In this document: in pieces, positions 18,524 through 27,884 of the stretch
Numbering within the stretch: the stretch's first letter is position 1
How the letters are laid out: each line of letters begins with the position of its first letter
Assembly: GCF_900103585.1 (NCBI RefSeq)
Contig: NZ_FNHV01000027.1
Coordinates: 1-41,999, forward strand
Direction: 5' to 3'
DNA length: 41,999 nucleotides
Source of the DNA: Streptomyces sp. cf386
Lineage (GTDB): Bacteria; Actinomycetota; Actinomycetes; Streptomycetales; Streptomycetaceae
The notes under the pieces: generated by a model
Seen by the model: only the letters and a program-made list of their open reading frames with translations
Told to the model about the DNA's origin: nothing
Database searches by the model: none
Position numbers and translations under genes: made by a program

Positions 18524-19860
18524 TCGTGGCTGTTCCCTTCGTCGTCGTGGAGCGTGTGCCGGGCGTCCCTGCCGGAGCGGGTGCCGCGTGCGAAGGCGCC
18601 CATACGCCGGGCGTTCTCCTCGGCCGAGCGGCCGCCGACCTCGTCGGCCGCTACGGGCTGCGGGGCCGGTTGCCGTGGGGAGCGGCGACGGCGCCTGGGC
18701 AGGCCGCCCGGCGTCGTCGCCTCCGCGGGTTCGGGTGCGGGGGCGGCCGGATCTGCGGTGGGGGCCGTGCCGGGCGAGAGCGTCTGCGCAGGGGGGTGCG
18801 CGGGCGCGGCGGATGTGGGCGCGGGCGGTTCGGCGGGCGGCACGGGCGCCTGGACGGCGGCGTCCAGGTGCGTGAGCAGGGCGGCCGGCAGGAACACCAC
18901 CGCGCGTACACCGCCGTACGGGGAGAGCGTGTCCACGGAGACGCTGAACCCGTAGCGCTCGGTGAGCGCCCCGATGACGGCGAAGCCGAAACGGGGCGGG
19001 TCACCGAGCCGGACGATGTCCACGTCGTGTGTGCGGGCGAGCAGTTCGGCAGCGTGCTCGGCCGCCTGGCCGTCCATGCCGACCCCGGCGTCGTCGATCA
19101 CCACGCAGGCGCCGTTGTGCACCGTCTGGACGGTGACCTCGACGGTCGTGCCCGGCTGCGAGTGACGCGCCGCATTGTCGAGCAGTTCGGCGACCGCCAG
19201 GACCACCGGTTCGACGGCCCTGCTCCGCACGGCGATGTCGACCTCGCCGTTGATACGGATGCGCCGGTAGTCGCGGATACGGGAGGTGGCGCCGCGTACG
19301 ACCTCCACGAGCGCGGAGGTGGCACGCTGGCGGCCCGGCCACGAGCCGCACAGCACGGCGATGGCCTGGGCACGGCGGCCGAACTGGGCGTTGGTGTGGT
19401 CGATTTCGAGCAGGTCGCTCAGCACGCCGGGGTTGTCGTGCCGATCCTGCATCTCGGAGATGGACACCTGTTGTTCGTTGGCCAAGGCCTGGATGGAGCG
19501 CATCGACGCCTTCAAGGCGGCCTTCGCCGACTGGTCGGCGCTTGACCGGGCGTGCTCGACCGCACCGGCGAATCGCTCCACGACACCGTCGAGACACTTC
19601 GCGAACTCCGTGTCGGCGAGCCGGGTGTCGAGCAGGCCTACGGCCCGGACCTGCTGGTGGGGCGCGTCCTCCAGGGCCGGCAGCCGGGCCGAGACGAGGT
19701 GCCGCAGTTCCTCGTCCCGTGCCCGAAGGCCGTCCCCCAATTCGGCGTTCCGTCTGCGCTGCCGTGCGGTGATGCCGCGTTCGCGCACCAGCAGCACGGC
19801 GACGGCGAACAGGCCCACGGCCAGGAACCAGAACACCGCCTCCGGTATCTGTTCCGTCAT
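18520..19860 (-). CDS. cvnA: Conservon sensor-like ATPase CvnA
   Basis: 446 residues from an ATG at 19860. One membrane segment near the N-terminus (AVFWFLAVGLFAVAVLLV) is followed by a long helical region. Then comes a HATPase domain with the N-box ELLDNAARHSQPGTTVEV, the G1 box DDAGVGMDG and RFGFAVIGALTERYG. No clear phospho-accepting H-box is seen, as is usual for CvnA proteins. The last 120 or so residues are a proline/alanine-rich, then arginine-rich tail (GGLPRRRRRSPRQPAPQ), probably disordered. It is the first gene of the coupled operon cvnA-B-C-D-E, and its promoter must lie in the 286-base gap shared with the AraC gene. Confidence 0.93.
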   Translation of the reverse strand: MTEQIPEAVFWFLAVGLFAVAVLLVRERGITARQRRRNAELGDGLRARDEELRHLVSARLPALEDAPHQQVRAVGLLDTRLADTEFAKCLDGVVERFAGAVEHARSSADQSAKAALKASMRSIQALANEQQVSISEMQDRHDNPGVLSDLLEIDHTNAQFGRRAQAIAVLCGSWPGRQRATSALVEVVRGATSRIRDYRRIRINGEVDIAVRSRAVEPVVLAVAELLDNAARHSQPGTTVEVTVQTVHNGACVVIDDAGVGMDGQAAEHAAELLARTHDVDIVRLGDPPRFGFAVIGALTERYGFSVSVDTLSPYGGVRAVVFLPAALLTHLDAAVQAPVPPAEPPAPTSAAPAHPPAQTLSPGTAPTADPAAPAPEPAEATTPGGLPRRRRRSPRQPAPQPVAADEVGGRSAEENARRMGAFARGTRSGRDARHTLHDDEGNSHE

Positions 19861-19939
19861 CAAGTCCTCACAGCGGGTGGCGGGTCGACGGGCAGCGCAC
19901 GACGGTAGTGGCGCGTCCGCATCCGGACTTGTCCGTGCG

Positions 19940-19952
19940 CGCAAGGAAGTTG
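19940..19952. promoter_or_regulatory. 13-bp word shared with CYP154-side intergenic region
   Basis: CGCAAGGAAGTTG, 80 bases upstream of the cvnA start, in the gap divergent to the AraC-family gene. It is identical to 14458-14470. It may be a site for the AraC regulator or another factor linking both transcription units. Confidence 0.4.
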
Positions 19953-20146
19953 CCGCGGGACGCACGCCCGTTCGTGAGACCTGCAGATCGCGACCGGCTC
20001 GGCTCTGGCGTAGGCCGATGAGGCCGATACGAGTTCCGGAAACCGATTGCTGGTCCCTAGGCTGCGCCGAACAACAGTCCTCGAACGCAGGAGCGTTCGG
20101 GGCTGCTCCCGAGGCCGTCGGGAGACGGCGCAGCAAAGGGGATGCG

Positions 20147-21103
20147 TTGCCCACGGGAAGCTACGTCGTGGAGACGACGAGGACCGCCGAGGTCGGAGCC
20201 CGCGAGCAGACCGATCTGTGGAGTGAGCGCGTCGCGGCGTACCAGACCAGGATGGACTACAGGTACGCCCGCGCCGAGGGCTTCCGCGGCGAGATGATCC
20301 GGCAAGGCAGCGACAGCTACCAGGTCGTCACCTGGTACAGCGACCAGATCGAGTACGCCCGCACACCGGGCCTGATCCGTCAGATGCCCGACCCCGACTA
20401 CCGGCTCCTCTTCCCGCTCGCCGGCGAACTGCTCCTGCGGCAGGACGACCAAGAGGTGCGGCTGACGCCGGGCAAGGGCAGCCTGATCACGCTCGGTGCG
20501 CCCTTCGAGATCCTGCACGGCGCATCCCTGCGCGGTGTCATCATGTCGATCCCGGCCCAAGAGATCGACGGCCCGCTGAACCGAAAGGCGCCGCTGGCCA
20601 CCGGGCTCGATCTGACCAAGGGGCTGGGCCGTGTGGTGCACTCCATGGTGCGCGGCCTGAACGACGAGCGTGGCCATCTCACCACCCCGCAGTTCGACGC
20701 CGTCTGCGACCGCGTCGTCGAGCTGCTGTGCATGCTCGCCTGCGGGGACGACCGTCCCGACGTCCCGGGGCAGCTGACCGAGGTGGAGGCGGTGGTCCGC
20801 CGCCATGTGCGCGAGCACGCGGCCGACCCCGGCCTGTCCGGCGCCTCCATGGCCCGTGCCCTCGGCTGGTCCCTCCGCCAGATCCAGCTCGCGCTCCAAC
20901 ACGTGGGCACCACGCCCCGCGACCTGATCCGCGAGGAGCGCCTGCGTCTGGTCCGCGAGCGTCTCCTGCGCGCCGACTGCGCGCACATGACGATCACGGA
21001 CCTGACGTACGCCTCGGGCTTCTCCTCGGCGAGTGCGATGAGCACGGCCTTCCGGCGGCGCTTCGGGGTGAGCCCCCGGGAAATGCGTGCCAAGGCCCGC
21101 TGA
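20147..21103 (+). CDS. AraC-family transcriptional regulator
   Basis: 318 residues from a TTG at 20147, with AAGGGGA just upstream; a GTG at 20168 is an alternative. The N-terminal half (YRYARAEGFRGEMIRQGSDS, LLFPLAGELLLRQDDQEV, GSLITLGAPFEI) fits the AraC-binding-like cupin domain. The C-terminal half has the double helix-turn-helix of AraC/XylS: SGASMARALGWSLRQIQLAL, GTTPRDLIREERL, TDLTYASGFSSASAMSTAFR and RFGVSPREMR. It is divergent from the conservon operon, so it may control it, itself, or both. Confidence 0.9.
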   Translation: MPTGSYVVETTRTAEVGAREQTDLWSERVAAYQTRMDYRYARAEGFRGEMIRQGSDSYQVVTWYSDQIEYARTPGLIRQMPDPDYRLLFPLAGELLLRQDDQEVRLTPGKGSLITLGAPFEILHGASLRGVIMSIPAQEIDGPLNRKAPLATGLDLTKGLGRVVHSMVRGLNDERGHLTTPQFDAVCDRVVELLCMLACGDDRPDVPGQLTEVEAVVRRHVREHAADPGLSGASMARALGWSLRQIQLALQHVGTTPRDLIREERLRLVRERLLRADCAHMTITDLTYASGFSSASAMSTAFRRRFGVSPREMRAKAR

Positions 21104-21179
21104 TCCCGCCCGCACCATGTAGGTCAGGGGCCCAGGCGCGCACCGGCACAACCGGTCGGCCTGCGGGCGAACACGCAGG

Positions 21180-21515
21180 AACTCCAGTGGTTCGGCAGTC
21201 GCATGGTCTTCGTCGTCGGCATCGTCGACCCTGCTGTCCCAGGCCGTGCCCGAGCGGCCGCGCGGGATGGCGCTGGGTGTCTGGTCCGGGGTGAACGGCC
21301 TGGCCATGGCCATGGGCCCCGTGGTGGGCGGCGCGTTGGTCGACGGCCTGGACTGGCGGTGGATCTTCCGGATCAACGTGCCGGTGCGCGTGATCGCCAT
21401 TCCGTTGGTCGCCTCGGCAAAGGTTCTGGGCGCGTTCGCGGTTGGCGTGGTTCTGGCGGCCGCCTTCGTCGCCACTGGTATGCCGCCGGTCCTGTCCACA
21501 GAGCCACGACGCTGA
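21180..21515 (+). pseudogene. MFS (DHA2-type) transporter remnant
   Basis: LQWFGSRMVFVVGIVD in one frame is followed, after a frame change near 21240, by PERPRGMALGVWSGVNGLAM, GPVVGGALVDGLDWRWIF and RINVPV. The latter is the loop and fifth/sixth helix region of DHA2 drug:proton antiporters. The pieces in between (helices 2-4) and everything after about 90 residues are missing, so this is a twice-deleted relic. Confidence 0.65.
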
Positions 21516-21529
21516 CGCGGCGAGGCGGT

Positions 21530-22645
21530 TCAAGCGATGAGCAGGCGGAGGCCGAGATCTGCCGCGTCGAGGCCGGCGAGGTCGCTGTTGCGCTCGGCCC
21601 ACCGGCCGGAGTCGAGGTCTTCGCTGAGGCTTCGCACCGCACGCTGCTCGACCTCCGGCCCGACTCTCGTCCACACCGACATCGCACGGCGCACGTGATC
21701 CTCCAGATAGGCCCCCGGTCGACGCCAGTACGCCTCGAACAGGCCGTCAGCGCAGTCCCACGGGATGGGCACCGGCTCAGCGCGGGCGCCGACCGCGTCG
21801 GCCATCCCGGCAAGCGAGGGGAATTCCGCGAGGACGGCGGCGAACTCGGGCAGGTAGTCGCGAGTCAGCCAGAACCGGTCCTGCCATCCGGGCTCGTCGG
21901 TATCGAACGTGAGCACCACCACGCGGCGGGCCACGCGCCGCATCTCGCGCAGCCCCGCTATCGGGTCCCCCCAGTGGTGAACGGTGGAGACGGCCATCGC
22001 GACGTCGAAGGACCGGTCCTCGAACGGCAGGCTCTCGGCGGCGGCGGCCACGCACGGCGCCGAACCGGCAGGCCGCTGCCTCCGCATGACCGCCGATGGC
22101 TCCACTGCGGTCACGTGGCGATCCGCAGGCTCGTAGGAGCCAGTGCCGGCCCCGACGTTCAGCACCGCCTGCGCGTCCCCGAGCGCGTCCCAGATCTGCG
22201 CGGCGATCCGCGGCTCGGTACGCCGTGTCGCGGGGTAAGCGCCGCCGATCACGTCGTACAACCGCGCACCGAGCATCTCCAATTGCTCCTCCGGTGTCAC
22301 CCTCTGTCCCTTCGCCCGTGCCTCAAGTTCCCTTTCGATAGCCGTCACCATGGCATCAGCACGATCACGCCGTTCCAGCAGCAGGCCGCGCAGTCGGCGC
22401 AGGTGCGCGACCGCGTCCGTGGAAGGGTCGTCGACCAATTCCGCAACCTCCCGCAGCCCGAAGCCCAACCGCCGATAGGCCAGCACCTCCCGCAGCCGCT
22501 CCACGTCGGCCACCGAATAGGCCCGGTACCCGGCCGCGGTCCGCGCCGACGGCCGAACGAGTCTGATCTCGTCATAGTGATGCAGCGTGCGGACGCTCAC
22601 GCCGGCCAGCTCGGCCACGCGTCCCACGGTCCAGTGATCCTCCAC
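21530..22645 (-). CDS. MerR-family regulator fused to a SAM-dependent methyltransferase
   Basis: 371 residues. Residues 5-70 are a MerR HTH and wing (WTVGRVAELAGVSVRTLHHY, then DEIRLVRP, YRAYSVADVERLREV), followed by a dimerisation coiled coil to about 125. The usual TipA-type drug-binding domain is replaced by a class I methyltransferase: motif I VLNVGAGTGSYEP, AVEPSAVM, AAAESLPFEDRSFDVAMAVS and HHWGDPIAGLREMRRV. The GTG at 22645 was chosen because a MerR-type promoter lies immediately upstream, making the transcript leaderless; an ATG at 22696 would lie inside that promoter. SAM or the methyl acceptor could be the inducer, but this is speculation. Confidence 0.88.
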   Translation of the reverse strand: MEDHWTVGRVAELAGVSVRTLHHYDEIRLVRPSARTAAGYRAYSVADVERLREVLAYRRLGFGLREVAELVDDPSTDAVAHLRRLRGLLLERRDRADAMVTAIERELEARAKGQRVTPEEQLEMLGARLYDVIGGAYPATRRTEPRIAAQIWDALGDAQAVLNVGAGTGSYEPADRHVTAVEPSAVMRRQRPAGSAPCVAAAAESLPFEDRSFDVAMAVSTVHHWGDPIAGLREMRRVARRVVVLTFDTDEPGWQDRFWLTRDYLPEFAAVLAEFPSLAGMADAVGARAEPVPIPWDCADGLFEAYWRRPGAYLEDHVRRAMSVWTRVGPEVEQRAVRSLSEDLDSGRWAERNSDLAGLDAADLGLRLLIA

Positions 22646-22652
22646 GGCACCG

Positions 22653-22683
22653 ACTATGCAGTCTGACGCCACGTGAGGGTCAA
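22653..22683 (-). promoter_or_regulatory. MerR-type promoter with 19-bp spacer
   Basis: Reading the minus strand: TTGACC (22683-22678), a 19-base spacer, then CATAGT (22658-22653). The spacer holds an imperfect dyad, CTCACG-TGG-CGTCAG. A 19-20 base spacer with a dyad inside is the hallmark of promoters remodelled by MerR regulators. Seven bases separate the -10 box from the GTG, so the message probably starts at or near the start codon. Confidence 0.6.
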
Positions 22684-22828
22684 GAGCCTCACTCACGGCA
22701 GCAAGAGCCGAACGCGAAGCAGCGGTCCGAGGCGACTCCTACGAGGCAGAACGATGGTCCGGCTCAGCGAAGCAGGCGTCCCCGACGACCTTGGAAGAAC
22801 GGGCCGTGCGCCGGGCGTCGGCGGGCCT

Positions 22829-25800
22829 TCACCAGGTGTCGACGCAGCGGCGCGAGCCGCGCTGCCCGGGCTCGGGGTCATGCAGCAGCGTGCTGATCCA
22901 GCGTCGGGACTCGGCCGGGTCGATGACGTCGTCGATCTCGAAGACCGATGCGACATTGAGGGCCTTGCCGTGCTCGTAGGCGGCCGCGACCCTGCGGGCG
23001 AACTCCCGCTCGCGCTCGTCCACGTCCTCGATGGCCGCCAGCTCCCGGCGGTAGCCCAGCCGCACCGCACCCTCGATGCCCATCGGCCCGAACTCGCCTG
23101 TGGGCCACGCCACCGTGAACCGGGGGATGCGGAAGCCGCCGCCGGCCATGGCCTGGGCGCCCAGCCCGTAACCCTTGCGCAGCACGATCACCCCGAAGGG
23201 CACCGTGAGCGCCGAGGCGTGTACGAACATGCGGCTGACATGCCGGACCGTCGCGGTCTTCTCCGCCTCGGGGCCGACCATGAACCCGGGTGTGTCGCAC
23301 AGGGAGACCACCGGCAGCCCGAACGCGTCGCACAGTTGCAGGAAGCGGCTCGCCTTGTCGGCCGCGTCGGAGTCGATGGCGCCGCCCAGATGCCGCGGAT
23401 CGTTGGCGAGGATGCCGCACGGGCGGCCCTCCACCCGGGCCAGAGCGGTGACGACGCCGCGTCCGAAGTGCCGTCGCAGCTCCAGGACGGAGTCCGCGTC
23501 GGCGAGGGTGGCGACGACCGCACGCACGTCGTACGCCCGCCGCCGGTTCTCGGGAATGAGGTGGCGCAGTCGGCGCTGGTCGGGGCACTCCCATTTCGTC
23601 ACCGGGCCCTGGAAGTACGACAGATACGTGCGCGCCAGCCGGACGGCATCCGCGTCGTCCTCGGCCTCGAGGTCGATGACGCCGTTCGCCCGCTGAACCT
23701 CGACCGGCCCGATGTCCTCCGGGGCATGGCTGCCCAGGCCCCCGCCCTCGATCATCGCCGGGCCGCCCATGCCGATGGTGGCCGTGGGCGTGGCGATGAT
23801 GACGTCGCAGCAGCCGAGCAGCGCGGCGTTGCCGGCGAAGCAGCGCCCCGAGCCGATGCCGACCAGCGGCACCTGCCCGTTCAGGGACGCGAACAGCGCG
23901 AAAGCCATGCAGTCCAGGCCGGAGACCACCGTGCCGTCCACGTCGCCCGGCCGGCCGCCGCCCCCTTCGGCGAACAGGACGACGGGCAGGTGCGCCTGTT
24001 CGGCCAACGCGAAGAGCCGGTCCTTCTTGCGGTGGCCCATCATGCCCTGGGTGCCGGCCATCACGCTGTAGTCGTACGACATCGCCACCACGCGGGCGGA
24101 CCCAGGGCCGAACCGCTCGGCCCCCACCGTGCCCACCCCGCCGACCAGGCCGTCGGCGGGGGTGCGGCGGATGAGATCGTCCAGGGACCGGCGGCTGCGC
24201 TGGGCGGCGATGGCCAGGCCGCCGTACTCGACGAAACTGCCCGGGTCACACAGGTCGGCGATGTTCTCACGGGCGGTGCGCCGCCCCTCGGCGTGCCGCC
24301 GGGCGACCATCTCGGGGCGGTCGGCGTCGTCGCCGAACCGCTTGCGCGCCCGCACCTCCTCCAGATCGGCGCGTGGGGCGTCCGGATCCGGCCGCTCCTC
24401 GGGGCGCGGCTCACCGTCCACCGCGCCGGTGGCCTCCATCACCACCAGCGGCTGACCGTGCTCGGCCAGTTCACCCGGCTCCGCCCGTACGGCGACGACC
24501 ACGCCGTCGCCCGGCGCCTGGAGCAGGTGCTCCATCTTCATGGACTCCAGGACCACCAGGGTGCTTCCGGCCCGTACGCGCTCTCCTTCGGCGACGGCGA
24601 CGTCGACGACGGTGGCCGTCATGGGGGCGGTGACGGTGAGCGTGCCCTGCGGCTCGAACGCGTCGAGGATCTCCTCGTTCTTCTCCGGGCCTGTCTCCTG
24701 CGGGACCAGTGCGGGCAGGAGTTCGTCGAGGAGCGCCGTGTGCAGCCGCCCGGCGACCACCTCGGGTGCCTCCAACAGCCGCCGCAGCACCTCGGCGTTG
24801 GTGGCGACTCCCTCCACCCTCAGCTCCGCAAGGGCGCGGCGGGCGCGGGCGAGCGTGTCGGGCAAGCTGCCGGAACCGTCGTGGGCGACGAGCTTGGCCA
24901 GCAGCGAGTCGAAGCGCGGGCTGACCCGACCACCCGGAAACGCGGCGGTGTCGACGCGCACACCCGGCCCGGCCGGCGGCCAGAAGACGTCCAGCGTGCC
25001 GGCGGAGGGCAGCACGGTCCCGTCGGGGCGAACCGTCTCGGCGTTGACCCGCACCTGCACCGCGCAGCCGCGGGGAACGGGAGCCTGCCCCGCCCCGACG
25101 CGGTCGAGGCTCTCGCCCGAGGCCACCCGCAGCTGAACCTTGACCAGGTCGATGCCGGTGACCTCCTCGGTGACGGTGTGTTCGACCTGGATGCGTGGGT
25201 TGGCCTCGAGGAAGTAGAAGCCCGGGGAGCCGTCGCCGGTGTCCACGAGGAACTCGAACGTGCCGAGACCGGCATAGGCGACCTCCCGGGCCATGCGCAG
25301 CGCCGCATCGTGCAGCCAGGCCCGCACCGCCTCGTCGAGGCCGGGCGCCGGCGCGATCTCCACGATCTTCTGGCGGTGCCGCTGCAGGCTGCAGTCGCGG
25401 TCGCCGTAGCCGACGACGGCGCCCGTGCCGTCGCCGAGCACCTGCACCTCGACATGGCGGGCACGCCGCAGCAACTGCTCGACGTAGACCGCGCCGTCGC
25501 CGAAGGCGTGAGAGGCTTCGGAACGGCAGCGCCGGACGGCCTCCTCCAACTGCCCTGCCTCGTACACCGCCCGCATGCCGCGCCCGCCGCCGCCGGCGAC
25601 CGCCTTGACCATCACCGCGGCCCCCTCGCCGAGGCCTGCCATGAATGCACGCGCCTCCTCGATGCCGGTGTCGCCGTACGTCGCCGGCAGCACCGGCACG
25701 CCGAGGCGCGCGGCGAGTTCACGGGCCGCGGTCTTGTCGCCGAGCGTCCGCAGCACCTCGGGACGCGGCCCGACCCAGGTGAGTCCGGCGTCGGTGCACT

Positions 25801-26080
25801 GCTGTGCGAAGTCGGCGTTCTCGGCCAGCAGTCCGTAGCCGGGGTGGACCGCGTCGCAGCCCGTGCGCACCGCCGCGCCGACCAAGGCCGCCGCGTCCAG
25901 GAAGGCCCCCGGCCCCTCGCCGTCGAGCACCACGACCTCGTCCGCCATGCGGGTGTGCAGCGCGTCCGCCTCGTCGCGGGAGCGCAGCGCCACCGTCAGC
26001 AGGTCCAGTTCGCGGGCGGTGCGAATCACCCGTACCGCGATCTCACCGCGGTTGGCGACCAGCAGCTTGGCCAGACGCAT
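22829..26080 (-). CDS. Single-chain acyl-CoA carboxylase (BC-BCCP-CT)
   Basis: About 1083 residues, all parts of a biotin-dependent acyl-CoA carboxylase in one chain. The biotin carboxylase (1 to about 450) shows KLLVANRGEIAVRVIRTA, CDAVHPGYGLLAENADFA, the ATP-grasp loop KAVAGGGGRGMR, EANPRIQVEHTVTEEVTG and RVNAE. The BCCP domain carries ESMKMEH with biotinylated lysine near residue 515. The carboxyltransferase (about 560-1075) shows SFVEYGGLAIAAQRSR, MAGTQGMMGHRKKDRLF, GLPVVSLCDTPGFMVG and GYGLGAQAM. Length and order match the long-chain acyl-CoA carboxylases that form homohexamers. The start at ATG 26080 has AAGGA 9 bases upstream; GTG 26086, overlapping the ligase stop, is the alternative. 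Confidence 0.93.
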   Translation of the reverse strand: MRLAKLLVANRGEIAVRVIRTARELDLLTVALRSRDEADALHTRMADEVVVLDGEGPGAFLDAAALVGAAVRTGCDAVHPGYGLLAENADFAQQCTDAGLTWVGPRPEVLRTLGDKTAARELAARLGVPVLPATYGDTGIEEARAFMAGLGEGAAVMVKAVAGGGGRGMRAVYEAGQLEEAVRRCRSEASHAFGDGAVYVEQLLRRARHVEVQVLGDGTGAVVGYGDRDCSLQRHRQKIVEIAPAPGLDEAVRAWLHDAALRMAREVAYAGLGTFEFLVDTGDGSPGFYFLEANPRIQVEHTVTEEVTGIDLVKVQLRVASGESLDRVGAGQAPVPRGCAVQVRVNAETVRPDGTVLPSAGTLDVFWPPAGPGVRVDTAAFPGGRVSPRFDSLLAKLVAHDGSGSLPDTLARARRALAELRVEGVATNAEVLRRLLEAPEVVAGRLHTALLDELLPALVPQETGPEKNEEILDAFEPQGTLTVTAPMTATVVDVAVAEGERVRAGSTLVVLESMKMEHLLQAPGDGVVVAVRAEPGELAEHGQPLVVMEATGAVDGEPRPEERPDPDAPRADLEEVRARKRFGDDADRPEMVARRHAEGRRTARENIADLCDPGSFVEYGGLAIAAQRSRRSLDDLIRRTPADGLVGGVGTVGAERFGPGSARVVAMSYDYSVMAGTQGMMGHRKKDRLFALAEQAHLPVVLFAEGGGGRPGDVDGTVVSGLDCMAFALFASLNGQVPLVGIGSGRCFAGNAALLGCCDVIIATPTATIGMGGPAMIEGGGLGSHAPEDIGPVEVQRANGVIDLEAEDDADAVRLARTYLSYFQGPVTKWECPDQRRLRHLIPENRRRAYDVRAVVATLADADSVLELRRHFGRGVVTALARVEGRPCGILANDPRHLGGAIDSDAADKASRFLQLCDAFGLPVVSLCDTPGFMVGPEAEKTATVRHVSRMFVHASALTVPFGVIVLRKGYGLGAQAMAGGGFRIPRFTVAWPTGEFGPMGIEGAVRLGYRRELAAIEDVDEREREFARRVAAAYEHGKALNVASVFEIDDVIDPAESRRWISTLLHDPEPGQRGSRRCVDTW

Positions 26081-26082
26081 CG

Positions 26083-27846
26083 TCACCGGTCCTTTTCGTC
26101 AGCATCGGCAGCGGCCGGGGACGCCGGAGACACGGCGATGCGCGCGGCCTGCTCCAGCAGCTCGCCCTTCTTCACCTTGCCGGTGGTGGTCATGGGCAGG
26201 GCGTCGACGCACCTCACCACGGGCACCTTGTACGGCGCCATGTTCGCCCGCGCCCAGGCGCGCACGCCCTCGGCGTCCAGCGCGGCGCCGGGGCGGGGCC
26301 GGACGAACGCCAGCGGCACCTGGCCCCGTTCGGGATCGTCCATCGGTACCACCGCCGCGGTCAGCACATCCGGGTGCCGGGCCAGCAGCGCCTCCAGCTC
26401 GGACGGGAAGACGCTCATACCCGAGACCTTGATCATCTCCTTGGTGCGGCCGAGGTAGTGCAGGCACCCGTCCTCGTCGATCATTCCGATGTCGCCGGTG
26501 TGCAGCCAGCCGTCGCGCAGGACCCGGGCGGTGGCCTCCGGCTGCCGCCAGTATCCGGTGAGCAGGGAGGGGGAGCGTACGAGGATCTCGCCGCGCTCGC
26601 CCAGCGGCAGCGGCTCGGCGCTCCCCTCGTCGGCCACCATGAACTCGGTTCCCGGCACGGGCAGTCCGCAGAAGACCGGCTCGGTCAGCAGGTCGTGGTC
26701 CCCGTGTTGGAACCCGGTGGTGAAGGAGTCCGCGGTGTGCGTCTCGGTCATGCCGTAGGCCGCCTCCTGCAGCACGCTGTGCTCGCCGACCAGGGAGCTC
26801 CACCGGGCCCGGATCGTCGGCGTCAGCTTGCGCACGAACGACATGGCCCGCGGCTGCGCCAGGCTGGACAGGTCGGTGCCGGGCAGGCCGGGATGCTCCA
26901 TCAGCTCGACGTAGTTGTCGACCGTGCCCAGCATCAGCGTCACGTGGTACCGCTCGATCGCCTGCAGCACGGCCTCGGGGTCCCACCGGGTGAGCAGCAC
27001 GATGCCGCTGCCGGTGAGCAGCGGCAGCAGGATGCCGAAGTCCTCGCCGGCGATCCAGAAGACCGGCACGTAGATCAGCAGCACGTCGGGGTTGTCGCCG
27101 GAGAGGTCCATGCCGCTGGCGGCCGCCGCCGTCGCCGCGGTGTAGAGCATGTGCCGCTGGGAGTGTTCGCACCCCTTGGGCAGACCGGTGGTTCCTCCGG
27201 TGTAGTTCAGGGCGGCGAGCGCATCCAGGTCGGCCGGTTCGTCCTGGCCGCGGGCGCCGCCGACGGCCTGCCCCCACCCCGTGCCGGTCGGGCCGGCACC
27301 TGCCAGGCCGGACGGCAGCGGCAGCACCGGATCGGAGGGGAGCATGTCGGCGAGGCTGGTGACGAGCACGCTCCGTACAGCTGTGTCGGACCGCACCGCC
27401 TCGACCAGCGGCCGCAGGGTGTCGAGAGTGATCAGGATCTCCACCCCGGCGTCTGCCAGCTCGTGCCGCAGCTCGTACTCCCGGAACATCGGGTTCACCG
27501 GGACGTGCACGGCTCCGGTGCGCAGGATGCCGAGCATGGCGACGATGAACTGCGGGCAGTTGGGCAGGAACACCCCGACGCGGTCTCCGGGGCATACGCC
27601 ACTGCGCTGCAGCCAGCCGCACAGCCGCGCCGTCAGGTCCTCCAGCGCCGCGTACGTGATCTGCTCGCCGTAGAAGGTGATCGCGACGCGGTCGGGATGG
27701 CGCCGGGCCCAGTGCCGCAGGTGGTCGGTGAGCGGCCGTTGCCCGAACGGGTACAGCGCCTCCCTCGGCATCGAGGCCGGCCATACGCGCTGCTGGCGGG
27801 CCCGTACGTCGGCCAAGTACTCCTCCACGCGTGCGTTGTCCGCCAC
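26083..27846 (-). CDS. Acyl-CoA synthetase (AMP-dependent ligase)
   Basis: 587 residues from a GTG at 27846, chosen for GGAGG 5 bases upstream; GTG 27858 is an alternative. Motifs in order: NYTGGTTGLPKGCEHS (about 212-226), IYVPVFWIAGEDFG, AAYGMTETHT, HTGDIGMIDEDG, GRTKEMIKVSGMSVFPSELE and the C-terminal lysine region TTTGKVKKGELL. It activates a carboxylic acid through an acyl-adenylate to acyl-CoA. The stop overlaps or abuts the carboxylase start, so ligation and carboxylation are coupled. Chain length and substrate are not readable. An operator shared with the hydrolase gene lies 22 bases upstream. Confidence 0.92.
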   Translation of the reverse strand: MADNARVEEYLADVRARQQRVWPASMPREALYPFGQRPLTDHLRHWARRHPDRVAITFYGEQITYAALEDLTARLCGWLQRSGVCPGDRVGVFLPNCPQFIVAMLGILRTGAVHVPVNPMFREYELRHELADAGVEILITLDTLRPLVEAVRSDTAVRSVLVTSLADMLPSDPVLPLPSGLAGAGPTGTGWGQAVGGARGQDEPADLDALAALNYTGGTTGLPKGCEHSQRHMLYTAATAAAASGMDLSGDNPDVLLIYVPVFWIAGEDFGILLPLLTGSGIVLLTRWDPEAVLQAIERYHVTLMLGTVDNYVELMEHPGLPGTDLSSLAQPRAMSFVRKLTPTIRARWSSLVGEHSVLQEAAYGMTETHTADSFTTGFQHGDHDLLTEPVFCGLPVPGTEFMVADEGSAEPLPLGERGEILVRSPSLLTGYWRQPEATARVLRDGWLHTGDIGMIDEDGCLHYLGRTKEMIKVSGMSVFPSELEALLARHPDVLTAAVVPMDDPERGQVPLAFVRPRPGAALDAEGVRAWARANMAPYKVPVVRCVDALPMTTTGKVKKGELLEQAARIAVSPASPAAADADEKDR

Positions 27847-27868
27847 GACGGCCTCCACCCGGCTCTGG

Positions 27869-27884
27869 CATACCAACTGGTCGG
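27869..27884 (-). promoter_or_regulatory. TetR-type operator, second copy
   Basis: The minus strand reads CCGACCAGTTGGTATG, which differs from 12014-12029 by one base. Because of that change the palindrome is less perfect here (ACCA-GT-TGGT core). It lies 22 bases upstream of the ligase GTG, a position where a bound repressor would block transcription or initiation. Confidence 0.6.

Noticed and set aside
22673..26458. Very long open frame on the plus strand opposite the carboxylase
   Set aside because: It mirrors the codon pattern of the minus-strand carboxylase, is rich in Arg, Gly and His, and shows no domain; long antisense frames are usual in high-GC DNA.
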